A model generated the notes under the pieces. The model had not been told where the DNA came from. It worked only from the letters and a program-made list of their open reading frames with translations, and ran no database searches. The translations under genes were made by a program, and so were the position numbers. This document shows, one piece after another, positions 1 to 9,354 of a DNA stretch of 64,000 nt. The DNA comes from Arthrobacter sp. PAMC25564 (GTDB taxonomy: Bacteria > Actinomycetota > Actinomycetes > Actinomycetales > Micrococcaceae). The DNA is taken from assembly GCF_004798705.1 (NCBI RefSeq), contig NZ_CP039290.1:2294001-2358000 (forward strand), given 5' to 3'. Position 1 is the stretch's first letter, and the number at the start of each line of letters is the position of its first letter.

Positions 1-530
1 CCGGCAATGCCGGCGAAATAGGCCACATCGTGGTGGACCCCGACGGCGCGCCCTGCGGCTGCGGGCTGCGCGGCTGCGTGAAGTCCAGTTGCATACCCAG
101 GGTCCTCGTGGCCCAGGCGGAGGCGGCCGGCATCCTCGGCGGTTCCATGCATCCCGCCGAGGGCACCGACGGACCCGTGATCCAGGAGCGCTTTGCACGT
201 CTCTGCGCAAAGGCCGACGCCGGGGACGAGCACGCCTCGCAGATCATCGAACGTTCCGCCGTGCTGCTGGCCCGCGCCGTCTCAACCGTCACCAATGTCC
301 TGGATGTGGACCGCGTGGTATTCGGCGGCCCATTCTGGTCCTGCCTTGCGGCCAAGTACCTGGAACGGATCCCGGATCTGGTCCGGGAGAACAGCGCCAC
401 CCGGAAGATCCACGCGATCGAAGTAGTCGGCACCGGAGTCGGTGAGGACGTCGGCGCCATCGGTGCGGCCTGCCTCGTGCTCGAGCATACGCTCGCCCCG
501 CGCTCCCAGCGCCTCCTGCTGGGGGGCTAG
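1..530 (+). CDS. ROK family protein, C-terminal part (cut by window edge)
   Basis: The frame is open at the left edge, so only about the last 176 codons are present; it runs through the GTG at 30, which is internal. It starts with the ROK consensus GNAGEIGHI and then the Cys-rich zinc motif CGCGLRGC, both typical of ROK sugar kinases and ROK repressors. The tail (VVFGGP, then VGEDVGAIGAACL) matches the end of the ROK fold. Without the N-terminus I cannot tell a kinase from a repressor with a winged-helix domain. The stop is TAG at 528-530. Confidence 0.85.
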   Translation, partial: GNAGEIGHIVVDPDGAPCGCGLRGCVKSSCIPRVLVAQAEAAGILGGSMHPAEGTDGPVIQERFARLCAKADAGDEHASQIIERSAVLLARAVSTVTNVLDVDRVVFGGPFWSCLAAKYLERIPDLVRENSATRKIHAIEVVGTGVGEDVGAIGAACLVLEHTLAPRSQRLLLGG

Positions 531-549
531 GCCGGACCCGGCCGGGCCG

Positions 550-747
550 TCAGTCGATGTCCTCGATGACGGTTCCGAACGGGAGGGTGTCGTCAACGTG
601 CGCCTGATGGCCGTGCGGAAGCACGAGAATCCGGACACCGTGCAGCTTGTCCGCCGCCGACTGCATGAGAATCGGCCGGACCGTGTTGATGAAACTCTCG
701 CTCTTGCCGGCGAGATACTCCTGGTAACTGACTGGAAGCTGGATCAT
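550..747 (-). CDS. small hypothetical protein
   Basis: A 65-residue reading frame convergent with the ROK gene, with an ATG start at 747. The protein is mildly acidic at its C-terminus (GTVIEDID) and has no signal peptide, membrane segment or motif I recognise. No clear Shine-Dalgarno sequence precedes the start. Its composition looks more like a real protein than the Arg-rich shadow frames around it, but the support is thin. Confidence 0.4.
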   Translation of the reverse strand: MIQLPVSYQEYLAGKSESFINTVRPILMQSAADKLHGVRILVLPHGHQAHVDDTLPFGTVIEDID

Positions 748-867
748 GGCAACAGGATAGCCCTGCGCAGCCGCGATGGGGAGGGCACCTACGGTCCGGT
801 ACGGCGAAGAATATTCTGCCCGGCAGCGAAATGTTCCGTAAAGTTGCGTCTTAATTCGGTGGCCGAG

Positions 868-1152
868 TTGAACGCCCCCACGGCGGGCCCTAGAGTTCTA
901 TACAAGTTACCTCAGTAACGTGTCAGCGATCCTCCGCTGCGGGCCACCCCAGGGCGGCCAAGGAGGGTGTGGGTGCCCCCATGTGGGCCTGACATTTGCT
1001 CACGGACAACTTCGTATCAGGCGTAACAGTCGCGGCTGCGTCCTGCAGGAGTTCTCTCCGTGTTCCCCAACTCAATTCATTGACGGCGAAGCTGCATCCT
1101 AGGGAGCATTCCCGGCGCAGCCTCCGTCAATGGTTCACAGCCAAGGACGCAA
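868..1152 (+). promoter_or_regulatory. putative metF promoter and ~250-nt structured leader
   Basis: TTGAAC (868-873), 17 bp, then TAGAGT (891-896) is a reasonable sigma-70-type promoter. It would give a leader of about 250 nt before metF. The leader can form a stem between ATCCTCC (929-935) and GGAGGGT (962-968) enclosing a GGCC/GGCC pair. I compared it by eye with SAM-I, SAM-IV, cobalamin and T-box consensus elements and none fits. Nothing else is seen between the small ORF at 747 and metF. Confidence 0.4.
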
Positions 1153-2124
1153 ATGTCACCACCAAGCCTTATCGACACCCATCCCAATCTTGCCGGGGCG
1201 GCGCCCGTCGCCCTGTCCTATGAGCTGTTCCCGCCGCGGTCTGCCGCGGCTGCGGAATCGCTCTGGACCACCATCGGCGAACTGGAAACCACGGACCCGG
1301 ACTATGTTTCCGTGACCTACGGCGCCAGCGGCTCCAACCGGAACACCGCCGTCGAGCTGATCAACCGGCTCGTGCAGGAAACGACGCTGCGGCCCCTGGC
1401 CCACCTGACCTGCGTGGGGAACTCCCCGGAGGAACTGGCGGAGATCATCGGCGAGTTGCTCGACGTCGGGGTGCGCGGCATCCTGGCCCTGCGCGGCGAC
1501 CGGCCCAAGGACGGCGGCACCCCTCCGGAGGGGTCGCTGCGCTACGCCCAGGACCTGATCGAACTCATCCGCCGCGTCGAACAGCGCCGCTCGGCGCTGC
1601 TGTGCGCCGGGAAGGTGGCCGTCGGCGTTGCCGCGTACCCCACCCGGCACCCGGAATCCCCGAGTGAGGCGCACGACGTCGAGGTGCTGCTGGCCAAACA
1701 GCGTTCCGGCGCCGACTTCGCCATCACCCAGGTCTTCTTCCACACCCGGCAGTACGCGGACCTGCTGGCCCGCGCCCGCCGGGCCGGCGTCACCATCCCG
1801 ATCATTCCGGGCGTGATGCCGTTGACCAGCATCCGCCGGCTCACCCGCCTCGGCGAGCTGACCGGCGTCGAACCGACCCCGGAACTCATGGGGCGGCTCG
1901 CCGGCGCCGATACCGACGCCGAACGGACCCGGATCGGGGTCAACGCCACCGTTGACCTGGCCAACGCGGCCCTGGACGCCGGCGCCCCCGGCATCCACCT
2001 CTACACCTTCAACGAACACGCCGCCGCGCTCGAGGTGCTGGACAAACTCGCACTGCCCCGGCCGCACCGAACACTGCCGAACGCGTCCCGGCGCACTGCC
2101 AGCCGCATCCGGCTCGCCAGCTAG
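1153..2124 (+). CDS. metF: methylenetetrahydrofolate reductase
   Basis: 323 residues, a normal length for bacterial MetF. It reduces 5,10-methylene-THF to 5-methyl-THF using FAD, supplying the methyl donor for methionine synthesis. The catalytic-region motif SYELFPPRS (Glu24) is near the N-terminus, followed by VTYGASG, LALRGDRP and FAITQVFF, all MetF hallmarks of the FAD/folate barrel. The ATG at 1153 follows AAGGAC at a suitable distance. metE lies 50 bp downstream on the same strand, so product and next enzyme are probably co-transcribed. Confidence 0.95.
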   Translation: MSPPSLIDTHPNLAGAAPVALSYELFPPRSAAAAESLWTTIGELETTDPDYVSVTYGASGSNRNTAVELINRLVQETTLRPLAHLTCVGNSPEELAEIIGELLDVGVRGILALRGDRPKDGGTPPEGSLRYAQDLIELIRRVEQRRSALLCAGKVAVGVAAYPTRHPESPSEAHDVEVLLAKQRSGADFAITQVFFHTRQYADLLARARRAGVTIPIIPGVMPLTSIRRLTRLGELTGVEPTPELMGRLAGADTDAERTRIGVNATVDLANAALDAGAPGIHLYTFNEHAAALEVLDKLALPRPHRTLPNASRRTASRIRLAS

Positions 2125-2174
2125 TCACCACCAACTTCCTCACCCCGCTTCACCGACTACTTCAAGGAACTCCC

Positions 2175-4511
2175 ATGACTGAGCAGAACCCCACCACCCC
2201 GTTCCCGGCCGCGTCCATCCTGGGCTACCCGCGCATCGGCCGCCGCCGCGAACTCAAGAAGGCCGTGGAGGCTTACTGGGCCGGCAAGATCGACGCCGCC
2301 GCCCTCGACGCCGCCGCCAAGGAGATCCAGCTCGGCACCGCCAAGCGCCTCCAGGACCTGGGCCTGACCGAAGCCGCAGCCGTCCCCGGCACCTTCTCCT
2401 ACTACGACCAGGTCCTCGACGCCGCCGCGCACCTCGGGGCCGTGCCCGCCCGCTTCGGCAACCTCCTCGACGCAGCGGGCCAGCTGGACATCGACGGCTA
2501 CTTCACCCTGGCCCGCGGGAACAAGCACCAGCAGCCGCTGGAAATGACCAAGTGGTTCGACACCAACTACCACTACCTCGTGCCGGAAATCGGCCCGGAG
2601 ACCAGCTTCGCGCTGACCTCCAACCGCATCGTCGAGGAATTCGGGTACGCCCTCGCCAACGGAGTGGAGACCCGCCCGTACATCGTCGGCCCGGTCACCT
2701 TCCTGCTGCTGAGCAAGGCCTCCGACGACGCGCCGGCCGGCTTCCAGCCGCTGTCCCGCCTCGAGGACATCCTGCCGGTCTACGCCGCATTGCTGGAGAA
2801 GCTGGCCGCCGCCGGTGCCAGCTGGGTCCAGCTCGACGAGCCCGCCCTCGTGGCGGACCAGGACACCCCCGCCGAGGCGGTACAGGCCGCCGTCGCACGC
2901 TCCTACGAGGCCCTCTCCGCCGTCGCGAACCGCCCGCAGCTGTTCGTCTCCACCCCGTACGGTGCCCTCAACGGCCAGCTCGGCACCCTCGCCGCGACCG
3001 GCATCGATGCCCTGCACCTGGACGTCTTCAAGGGCGCGGTGCCCTCGGCCGCGGCCCTGGCCGCGCTGGGCAGCAAGACCCTGGTCGCCGGCGTCGTGGA
3101 CGGCCACAACATCTGGCGCAACGACCTCGCGGCCTCCGCGGAGAAGATCGCCGAGCTGAAGAAGAGCGTGGCCAAGCTGGCCATCAGCACCTCCACCTCC
3201 ACCCAGCACGTCCCGCACGACGTCGACGAGGAGGTCCAGCTCTCCGCCCAGCTGCGCAGCTGGCTGGCCTTCGCAGACCAGAAGACGGCGGAAGTCGTCA
3301 CCCTGGCCGGCCTGCTCACCGACGCCGCGGCCGTCCAGCCGGCCATCGACGAGGCCACCCGCATCATCGCCTCCCGGCCCGGGGCCGAGGGCGTCCGCCG
3401 CGCCGAGGTCCGGGCCCGCACCGCCGCCCTGACCGACGCCGACTTCAACCGCTCCGCCTATGCAGTCCGGGAAGCGGCCCAGGAGACGGCGCTGCACCTG
3501 CCGCCGCTGCCGACCACCACGATCGGTTCCTTCCCGCAGACCGGTGAAATCCGTACCGCCCGTGCCCGGGCCAACAAGGGCGAGCTGACCACGGCACAGT
3601 ACGAGCAGCTTTTGAAGGACGAGATCAAGCGCGTTGTGGAGCTGCAGGAAGAGCTCGGCTTCGACGTCCTGGTCCACGGCGAGCCCGAGCGCAACGACAT
3701 GGTCCAGTACTTCGCCGAGAACCTCGAAGGCTTCGACGTCACCGTGCACGGCTGGGTCCAGTCCTACGGCTCACGCTGCACCCGCCCGTCCATCCTGTGG
3801 GGCGACGTGACCCGCAGCGCCCCGATCACGGTCGAATGGGCCAAGTATGCCCAGTCACTCACGAACAAGCCGATGAAGGGCATGCTCACCGGTCCGGTCA
3901 CCATCCTGGCCTGGTCCTTCGTCCGCGACGACCAGCCCCTCGGCGAGACCGCCAACCAGGTTGCCCTGGCCCTCCGCGACGAGATCGCCGACCTCGAAGC
4001 CGCCGGCATCAGGATCATCCAGGTGGACGAGCCCGCCCTGCGTGAGCTCCTGCCGCTGCGCAAGGCGGACCAGGCCGCGTACCTGGACTGGTCCGTGAAG
4101 TCCTTCCGCCTCGCCACCGCCGGCGCCGGTGACAGCACGCAGGTCCACACCCACCTGTGCTACTCCGAGTTCGGCGCCATCATCGACGCGATCGACGGAC
4201 TCGACGCCGACGTCACCTCGATCGAGGCCGCCCGCTCCCGCATGGAGGTCGTCCACGACCTCGAGCACCACGGCTTCGGCCGCGGAGTCGGCCCCGGCGT
4301 CTATGACATCCATTCGCCGCGCGTCCCGGGCGAGCAGGAAGTCACCGAGCTGCTCAGCACCGCTGTCAAGCATGTCCCGTCCCGCCAGCTCTGGGTCAAC
4401 CCGGACTGCGGACTGAAGACCCGCGGCTACGCCGAGACCGAGGAGTCCCTGCGCAACCTGGTCGCGGCCACCAAGACGGTCCGCGCCGGACTGCTGGAAT
4501 CCGCCAAGTAA
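2175..4511 (+). CDS. metE: cobalamin-independent methionine synthase
   Basis: 778 residues, full length for 5-methyltetrahydropteroyltriglutamate-homocysteine methyltransferase. The N-terminal half opens with the family signature LGYPRIGRRRELK, and the C-terminal catalytic half with TTIGSFPQTGEIR. Zinc ligands are visible in VHTHLCYSEF (His, Cys) and NPDCGLKTRG (Cys). The start ATG at 2175 follows AAGGAAC. It uses the 5-methyl-THF made by the upstream metF product to methylate homocysteine. The gene ends in front of two strong hairpins. Confidence 0.97.
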   Translation: MTEQNPTTPFPAASILGYPRIGRRRELKKAVEAYWAGKIDAAALDAAAKEIQLGTAKRLQDLGLTEAAAVPGTFSYYDQVLDAAAHLGAVPARFGNLLDAAGQLDIDGYFTLARGNKHQQPLEMTKWFDTNYHYLVPEIGPETSFALTSNRIVEEFGYALANGVETRPYIVGPVTFLLLSKASDDAPAGFQPLSRLEDILPVYAALLEKLAAAGASWVQLDEPALVADQDTPAEAVQAAVARSYEALSAVANRPQLFVSTPYGALNGQLGTLAATGIDALHLDVFKGAVPSAAALAALGSKTLVAGVVDGHNIWRNDLAASAEKIAELKKSVAKLAISTSTSTQHVPHDVDEEVQLSAQLRSWLAFADQKTAEVVTLAGLLTDAAAVQPAIDEATRIIASRPGAEGVRRAEVRARTAALTDADFNRSAYAVREAAQETALHLPPLPTTTIGSFPQTGEIRTARARANKGELTTAQYEQLLKDEIKRVVELQEELGFDVLVHGEPERNDMVQYFAENLEGFDVTVHGWVQSYGSRCTRPSILWGDVTRSAPITVEWAKYAQSLTNKPMKGMLTGPVTILAWSFVRDDQPLGETANQVALALRDEIADLEAAGIRIIQVDEPALRELLPLRKADQAAYLDWSVKSFRLATAGAGDSTQVHTHLCYSEFGAIIDAIDGLDADVTSIEAARSRMEVVHDLEHHGFGRGVGPGVYDIHSPRVPGEQEVTELLSTAVKHVPSRQLWVNPDCGLKTRGYAETEESLRNLVAATKTVRAGLLESAK

Positions 4512-4541
4512 CGGCGGTCTGAATAGGAGAGCTCGCAGAGG

Positions 4542-4579
4542 CTCAAGGGCTAGTGCGGCCTGCCGCACTGGCCCTTGAG
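4542..4579. terminator. long-stem terminator after metE
   Basis: A 17-bp inverted repeat (4542-4558 with 4563-4579) has a CCTG loop and a single T:G wobble. There is no long T-run, which is common in high-GC actinobacteria. It lies between the convergent metE and the PEP-synthase-like gene and could serve both strands. Confidence 0.8.
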
Positions 4580-4592
4580 AAGCGAGCGAACG

Positions 4593-4625
4593 GGCGGCCG
4601 GCCCCCCTCAAAGTGGCCGGCCGCC
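4593..4625. terminator. second convergent hairpin
   Basis: A perfect 11-bp GC-only inverted repeat (4593-4603 with 4615-4625) has an 11-nt loop. It sits 13 bp beyond the metE hairpin and nearest the 3' end of the minus-strand gene, so it probably terminates that transcript. Confidence 0.65.
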
Positions 4626-4658
4626 GTCGTCGGTTCATCAGTGATGCCACTCACTCAC

Positions 4659-7361
4659 TCACGGGTGCTCGATCGTGACGGTGCCGGCGTCGCCGTCGAC
4701 ACGGATCCGCTGTCCGCTGGTAAGCCGCTGGGTGGCCACTCCGGTGCCGAGCACGGCCGGGATTCCGTACTCCCGGGCCACGATCGAGCTGTGACTCAAG
4801 GGGCCGCCGACGTCGGTGACGACGGCGGAGGCCATGGCAAACAGCGAGGTCCAGGCGGGAGTGGTGATGCGGGCGACCAGGACATCTCCGGGCACCATCC
4901 GGGCGAAATCCTGGGGGCCGCTCAAGACACGGGCGGGAGCAGTGACCCGGCCCGGGCTGGCGCCGGCGCCTTTGATTGTGTCGCCACTCTGGTCTTGTGA
5001 GCCTGCCGGCATCATTGCCCCGAAGGCCCGCTCCATCCACCGGCTCTCCGGCAGCAGTTGCGGGACAGCGGCCTTTGCCTGGCCTCGCCACAGCATTTTG
5101 CGCTCCTCGACGGCGGCGGCGCGGACGGGCCGGTCTGCTCCGGTAATTGCCACTGCCGCCGGTGCGCCCGGCCGCTCCGGAACGCCTTGGATGTTCTGGC
5201 TTCCGGGACTTACCAGGGCTGCCGGCCCGGCGAGGCCGAACCCGACGGCGCTTTGCAGCTCCCGGTGGCGCAGCCAGAACACGTCGGCGGGCTCGGCGAT
5301 GACAGCGGAGTCAACCAGCCGTCCTCCGAGCTCGAGCAGCATCTGCCGGATCAGCGGCCAGGCCAGGCCGACGTCGGCCAGGGCATCCTCGCGGATCGGT
5401 GCGGCACTCTGTGCCCACCGGAGCAGCCGGAGGAACGCGGCCCGGCGTCCCGGGCCGAGCCGGGCGATCGTCCGGCTGGTTTGATCCTCGCGGCGTGCGG
5501 CCGACAGCCGCTGGCGCTCGTGCGGGTCATTGCCCTGTCCCCGCAGGTAGAACTTCACCGTCTCCAGCAGCGGCGAGGGATCGTCGGCGGGCACCGGGCT
5601 GACGAAGTCCAGATTGTAGACCGCATGGCCGAACCGGCCGAGGTGGTCCTGGAAGCGGGTATACCATTGCTGCCAGAGTGCCGGGTCCAAACCGGCAGGC
5701 GGGAACCCGGTGCGCTGCGACTCGGCCAGTGCGGCTGTAGCTTGATTGAGGAGCGTCGGGGCCAGCCCGGGAACCTCTCGGGCCCAGACGGTGAGGTCGT
5801 ACAGCGACTTCTCCGCCCGGATGGGTTCGCTGTCGTAGCCGAGGAGGAACGTCTGGGCGGGGGGATCCCCGTCGCGCCGAACGAACTTGTCGTAATACGT
5901 CCGGAAGGAGATTTCGCTGGTTGCAGCGATCGGAATGATGGACTGCACAGCCGTGTAGTACACGGTGCCGGCGTCCAGCAGCGTCTGCACACCCTCCAGC
6001 AGTTCCTCTCCGGAGAGCTCCCCGACGGGCTTCGCGGTCCAGTCCTTGATCACCTCCTCGTAGCGGGGACGCGAGAACTCCCGCCAGCCGGCCACTCCCA
6101 TGTGCGCCTTGCCGCGGGCCAGCGCGCGCAGCGCGGTCAGCGACTTGGCCATCACCCGCCACATTCCCGAGGTGCGGTAGTAGTAATAGGCGTAGCCGTT
6201 AATGGTGGGCAGTCCGACGTCGTCCTGGCGGATGACGTCCTTGCCGACGGCGCCGGCCATCAAGGCCCTCAGCGACCGGGACACCGAGCCGTCTATGAGG
6301 TCGGCGAACAGCGGCGAGAGCGGGTCGGGCAACTGTTCCACGATGCTCGCCCGGAAGTAGAGCCCGTGCGCGTAGGGCACCGGCCAGGTATCCGGGGTGT
6401 CGGCCGCCGGTTCGGGCAGTGCGGTAATGGGCCGCGATTGCAGGATGAAGAACCCGTCACCGGCCCGCGCCCACTCGATGTCCTGCGGCGCCCCGAAATG
6501 ATCCGCAATCCGTGTTCCGTAGCTGGCCAGCTCGGCCGCTGCCCGGTCGTCGAGTACGGGCTGACGACGGCACGCCGCCGGTACCGGCTGCTCCCGGGTT
6601 CCGTGGTCCGCGTAGATAGTCATGACCTCCTTGTCAGCGGTCCGGCGCGACAGCACACGGCCCGTCCCTGCCTCGACGACGACGTCATCCGTGGTCACCG
6701 TTCCGCTGACCACGGACTCGCCCAGTCCCCAGGCGGCACTGATCACGGTCTGGTCGCGGCGCCCGTTCGCCGGATTGGCGGTGAACATGACCCCGGCGGC
6801 CTCAGCTTCGACCATCCGCTGGACCACGACGGCGAGGCCTACCGTGTCCGGGCCGATCCCTTCGCGGGCGCGGTAGGCCATGGCACGCGCCGTCCACAGG
6901 GAAGCCCAGCAATCCCTCACGGCCGCGGCCAGGGCCTCCATCCCGCGGACGTTAAGGTAGGTTTCCTGTTGCCCGGCGAAGCTGGCCCAGGCTAGGTCCT
7001 CGGCCGTCGCGGAGGAGCGCACCGCCACGGCCGTGTCCCCGTTGCCGAGACGCCCGTAGGCAGCGCCGAGTTCTGCTGCGATCCCGCCCGGGATGGTTCC
7101 GCCGCTGAACAGGGCGTGGATCCGCTGCGAGGCATCCTCGTAGTCCTGGGGCGGCGCCTGCGGCGAGAGTGCAGCCAACTCCTGGATTCCGGCCTGGAGG
7201 TGATTGGACTCGACAAAATCCGCATAGGCTGCGGTGTTCAGCACAAACCCCGGAGGAACCGGCACCCCGGCCTGAATGAGGCCGCCCAGTCCGACGCCCT
7301 TGCCGCCGGCCACGGCGACGTCGCCTTGTCCCACATCGCCGATATTGTTGACGTACGTCAT
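4659..7361 (-). CDS. PEP/pyruvate-binding domain protein (PEP synthase or rifampicin phosphotransferase type)
   Basis: 900 residues. Residues ~1-320 are an ATP-grasp PEP/pyruvate-binding domain (GGKGVGLGGLIQAGVPVPPGF; later IEWARAGDGFFILQSRPI). The C-terminus is the swivelling phospho-histidine domain with GPLSHSSIVAREYGIPAVLG, catalytic His at about residue 857. The ~500-residue middle does not resemble the PEP-binding TIM barrel of true PEP synthase or PPDK. That three-part layout is known from rifampicin phosphotransferase and related antibiotic- or metabolite-phosphorylating enzymes. The substrate cannot be told from sequence. The DUF2004 gene lies 35 bp upstream on the same strand. Confidence 0.85.
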   Translation of the reverse strand: MTYVNNIGDVGQGDVAVAGGKGVGLGGLIQAGVPVPPGFVLNTAAYADFVESNHLQAGIQELAALSPQAPPQDYEDASQRIHALFSGGTIPGGIAAELGAAYGRLGNGDTAVAVRSSATAEDLAWASFAGQQETYLNVRGMEALAAAVRDCWASLWTARAMAYRAREGIGPDTVGLAVVVQRMVEAEAAGVMFTANPANGRRDQTVISAAWGLGESVVSGTVTTDDVVVEAGTGRVLSRRTADKEVMTIYADHGTREQPVPAACRRQPVLDDRAAAELASYGTRIADHFGAPQDIEWARAGDGFFILQSRPITALPEPAADTPDTWPVPYAHGLYFRASIVEQLPDPLSPLFADLIDGSVSRSLRALMAGAVGKDVIRQDDVGLPTINGYAYYYYRTSGMWRVMAKSLTALRALARGKAHMGVAGWREFSRPRYEEVIKDWTAKPVGELSGEELLEGVQTLLDAGTVYYTAVQSIIPIAATSEISFRTYYDKFVRRDGDPPAQTFLLGYDSEPIRAEKSLYDLTVWAREVPGLAPTLLNQATAALAESQRTGFPPAGLDPALWQQWYTRFQDHLGRFGHAVYNLDFVSPVPADDPSPLLETVKFYLRGQGNDPHERQRLSAARREDQTSRTIARLGPGRRAAFLRLLRWAQSAAPIREDALADVGLAWPLIRQMLLELGGRLVDSAVIAEPADVFWLRHRELQSAVGFGLAGPAALVSPGSQNIQGVPERPGAPAAVAITGADRPVRAAAVEERKMLWRGQAKAAVPQLLPESRWMERAFGAMMPAGSQDQSGDTIKGAGASPGRVTAPARVLSGPQDFARMVPGDVLVARITTPAWTSLFAMASAVVTDVGGPLSHSSIVAREYGIPAVLGTGVATQRLTSGQRIRVDGDAGTVTIEHP

Positions 7362-7396
7362 GGCCGCCGTCGGGCTTTATTCAGGGAGTCAGGGAT

Positions 7397-7948
7397 TCAG
7401 GACTCCCAGAGGATCTCGTCGTCCACGACGCCGTCCTCATCGGCCGAGGCGACCAGTACCTCGTCGGTGAAGTGCGCGCCGAGGGTGAAGTCCAGGACGA
7501 AGTAGCGCTCGGGCTGGCCGGGGTAGATGCCCACGTGCCCCAGCTTGAGTGCCTTCAGGAAGACATCATTGGTCAGCTGGCTCATGTCCTCGACGCCGAA
7601 GACCTTTTTCAGCTGCTCGTCCTTGATGGCGCTGCAGTGGAAGCGCCGGTATTCCTGCGGGCTGGTGCCTTCTTCTTCCAGTTCCGCGGCGATCATCTCA
7701 CGCACCTGGTCGACGATTTCGGGCAGGAACCGCAGCCGGTAGTCAACCTTGTGCAGGGCCGCCTCATCGAAGTGGTCATGCGCGTTGACGTTCAAGTCAA
7801 GCTCTACGGGATGGCCCGCCAGTTCGTGCTGGGCGGTGAAGTTATGGTCCCTCCCGTGGTTGAGCTGGACCTGTCCGAAGTGCTGGCTCGCTACCTTGCT
7901 CATATCTTCAACATAGTCCTGAAGACCGCCCCATTCCAGCATTCCCAA
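7397..7948 (-). CDS. DUF2004 domain protein
   Basis: 183 residues, soluble and acidic, ending DGVVDDEILWES. The body (HFGQVQLNHG, then VELDLNVNAHDHFDEAAL and RYFVLDFTLG) matches the DUF2004 family as I recall it; no biochemical function is established. A second start at MSKVASQHFG, 15 codons downstream, is possible. It lies just upstream of the PEP-utilising enzyme and may share its transcript. Confidence 0.75.
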   Translation of the reverse strand: MGMLEWGGLQDYVEDMSKVASQHFGQVQLNHGRDHNFTAQHELAGHPVELDLNVNAHDHFDEAALHKVDYRLRFLPEIVDQVREMIAAELEEEGTSPQEYRRFHCSAIKDEQLKKVFGVEDMSQLTNDVFLKALKLGHVGIYPGQPERYFVLDFTLGAHFTDEVLVASADEDGVVDDEILWES

Positions 7949-8066
7949 GGATTTTATCGGGTACCGGGCCGGCCCCGGGGCCAGATGGTGCAGACGGAAC
8001 CGCGGGCCCCGCCCTCACCCGCAAGAACGCCCAATGACGGGATGGCCGACTTCGCCGGCCTATTGG

Positions 8067-9212
8067 TCAGCGCCAGGGTGGCGGGTTGGCCGCGATGATC
8101 TCGGGGGTCAGGACCATGCCTCCGAAGTCGGCGCGTGCCTTTGCCAGTGTGTCCGGGTCCGGGTCGATAGTTGCGTACCAGGGCTCCAGGTCTTTGGCCT
8201 GCACGAGGTGTTTGCCTGCGCCGAGGGGTTCGATGATCCAGTCGGACAGGTCGTTCGCGTGGGCCAGGTGGGCGTCGGTGAGGAGCTGAATTCCGTGCGC
8301 GTCGGCAATGTACTGCGCATCCAGGTGCCTGTTGTAGCGGATCTGCCATTCCTTCACATAGGGCAGCTCGGGCCTGCCGGCGGCAAGCTCACTCCAGCCG
8401 AGGGTGAGGGCATTGCTGTACTGCACAAACGCCAGATCGGTGTCCCCGGGGAACGCGACCATGGCACGGAGAACCTGCGCAAGCCGGTCCTGCCAAGATG
8501 CCGTGTCGTCCATGACCCCGTAGCAGGTTCGGCCCAGGGTGCTCAGCGACGCCCAGGCCAACCGGCGCGGCTCCGAACGCAGATAGGCAACACGAGCCTG
8601 TCCGAACCGCGCGGCACCGTCCGCGAGCGTCGGCCCGACGTCGGGGTTCTTGGTGCGGGTCTGGTAGATGTTTCGCAGCAGGTACACGTCCGCACCGTTG
8701 AACCGGCCCCACGCCGTGGCGGTGTCGGCTATCTTCGATGTCAGGGCGGACGGGACATGCCAGCCACGCTCCTGTTCGTCTGCGTCCAGCAGGGTCAGGT
8801 CAAGGGTCTGGTAGGAAACAAAGGCCGTAAGCTGCCTCGGCAGCTCGAATTCGCCGCTCAGCCAGTCCGGGAAAAACGCCTTCGGTGCGGCAGTGATCTT
8901 CCCGGACATCCCCAGGTCCTGCAGATGCCGGGCGAAGGCATCCAGCCAGGCGCGCACACCCTCCTCGGGGCCGGCTCTGCTCATCAGCGCCGCAGGTCCG
9001 GCGTCGGAGTCCGAGACCCCCTCGGTGAAGACCTCGGCGCCCCACCCGGCGTCCTCGACTGCCTGGTTCGCGACCTCAACCGCGGCCCTGACCGCGTCAA
9101 AAACATCCTTCGAACCGCGGGGCCGGAACTGCAGCCACAGCTCTTCGTACTGGGCCTTCCGCCAGGCATTCGACAACGCGCCCCACACAACCTCGACGCC
9201 GGACTCCGGCAT
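8067..9212 (-). CDS. hypothetical protein
   Basis: 381 residues, soluble, with no signal peptide or membrane segment. I do not recognise the family. Features include an aromatic N-terminal stretch (YEELWLQFRPRG), an acidic mid-region and a C-terminal segment rich in Asp/Ala. Codon use matches its neighbours, so it looks native. It stands alone between the DUF2004 gene and the marR-type gene, with about 120 bp on either side and no operon partner. Confidence 0.65.
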   Translation of the reverse strand: MPESGVEVVWGALSNAWRKAQYEELWLQFRPRGSKDVFDAVRAAVEVANQAVEDAGWGAEVFTEGVSDSDAGPAALMSRAGPEEGVRAWLDAFARHLQDLGMSGKITAAPKAFFPDWLSGEFELPRQLTAFVSYQTLDLTLLDADEQERGWHVPSALTSKIADTATAWGRFNGADVYLLRNIYQTRTKNPDVGPTLADGAARFGQARVAYLRSEPRRLAWASLSTLGRTCYGVMDDTASWQDRLAQVLRAMVAFPGDTDLAFVQYSNALTLGWSELAAGRPELPYVKEWQIRYNRHLDAQYIADAHGIQLLTDAHLAHANDLSDWIIEPLGAGKHLVQAKDLEPWYATIDPDPDTLAKARADFGGMVLTPEIIAANPPPWR

Positions 9213-9354
9213 CCGATCCCCCCTCGTTCACGCGGTACTACCGCTCTCCGGCGAACATACCCCATTCCATTGCGATTCGTCGTTGGGCATCCCGACATCG
9301 GACCGCCTGTGCGGGACAGCGTGTTGGGGGCTGTCCGGGTCGCGCTTGAGGGTT

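Noticed and set aside
868..1152. SAM or cobalamin riboswitch before metF
   Set aside because: None of the conserved core strings of SAM-I, SAM-IV or cobalamin RNAs is present in order.
2157..3749. 530-codon minus-strand frame
   Set aside because: Antisense to metE, with Gly/Val/Leu-biased shadow composition and no motif.
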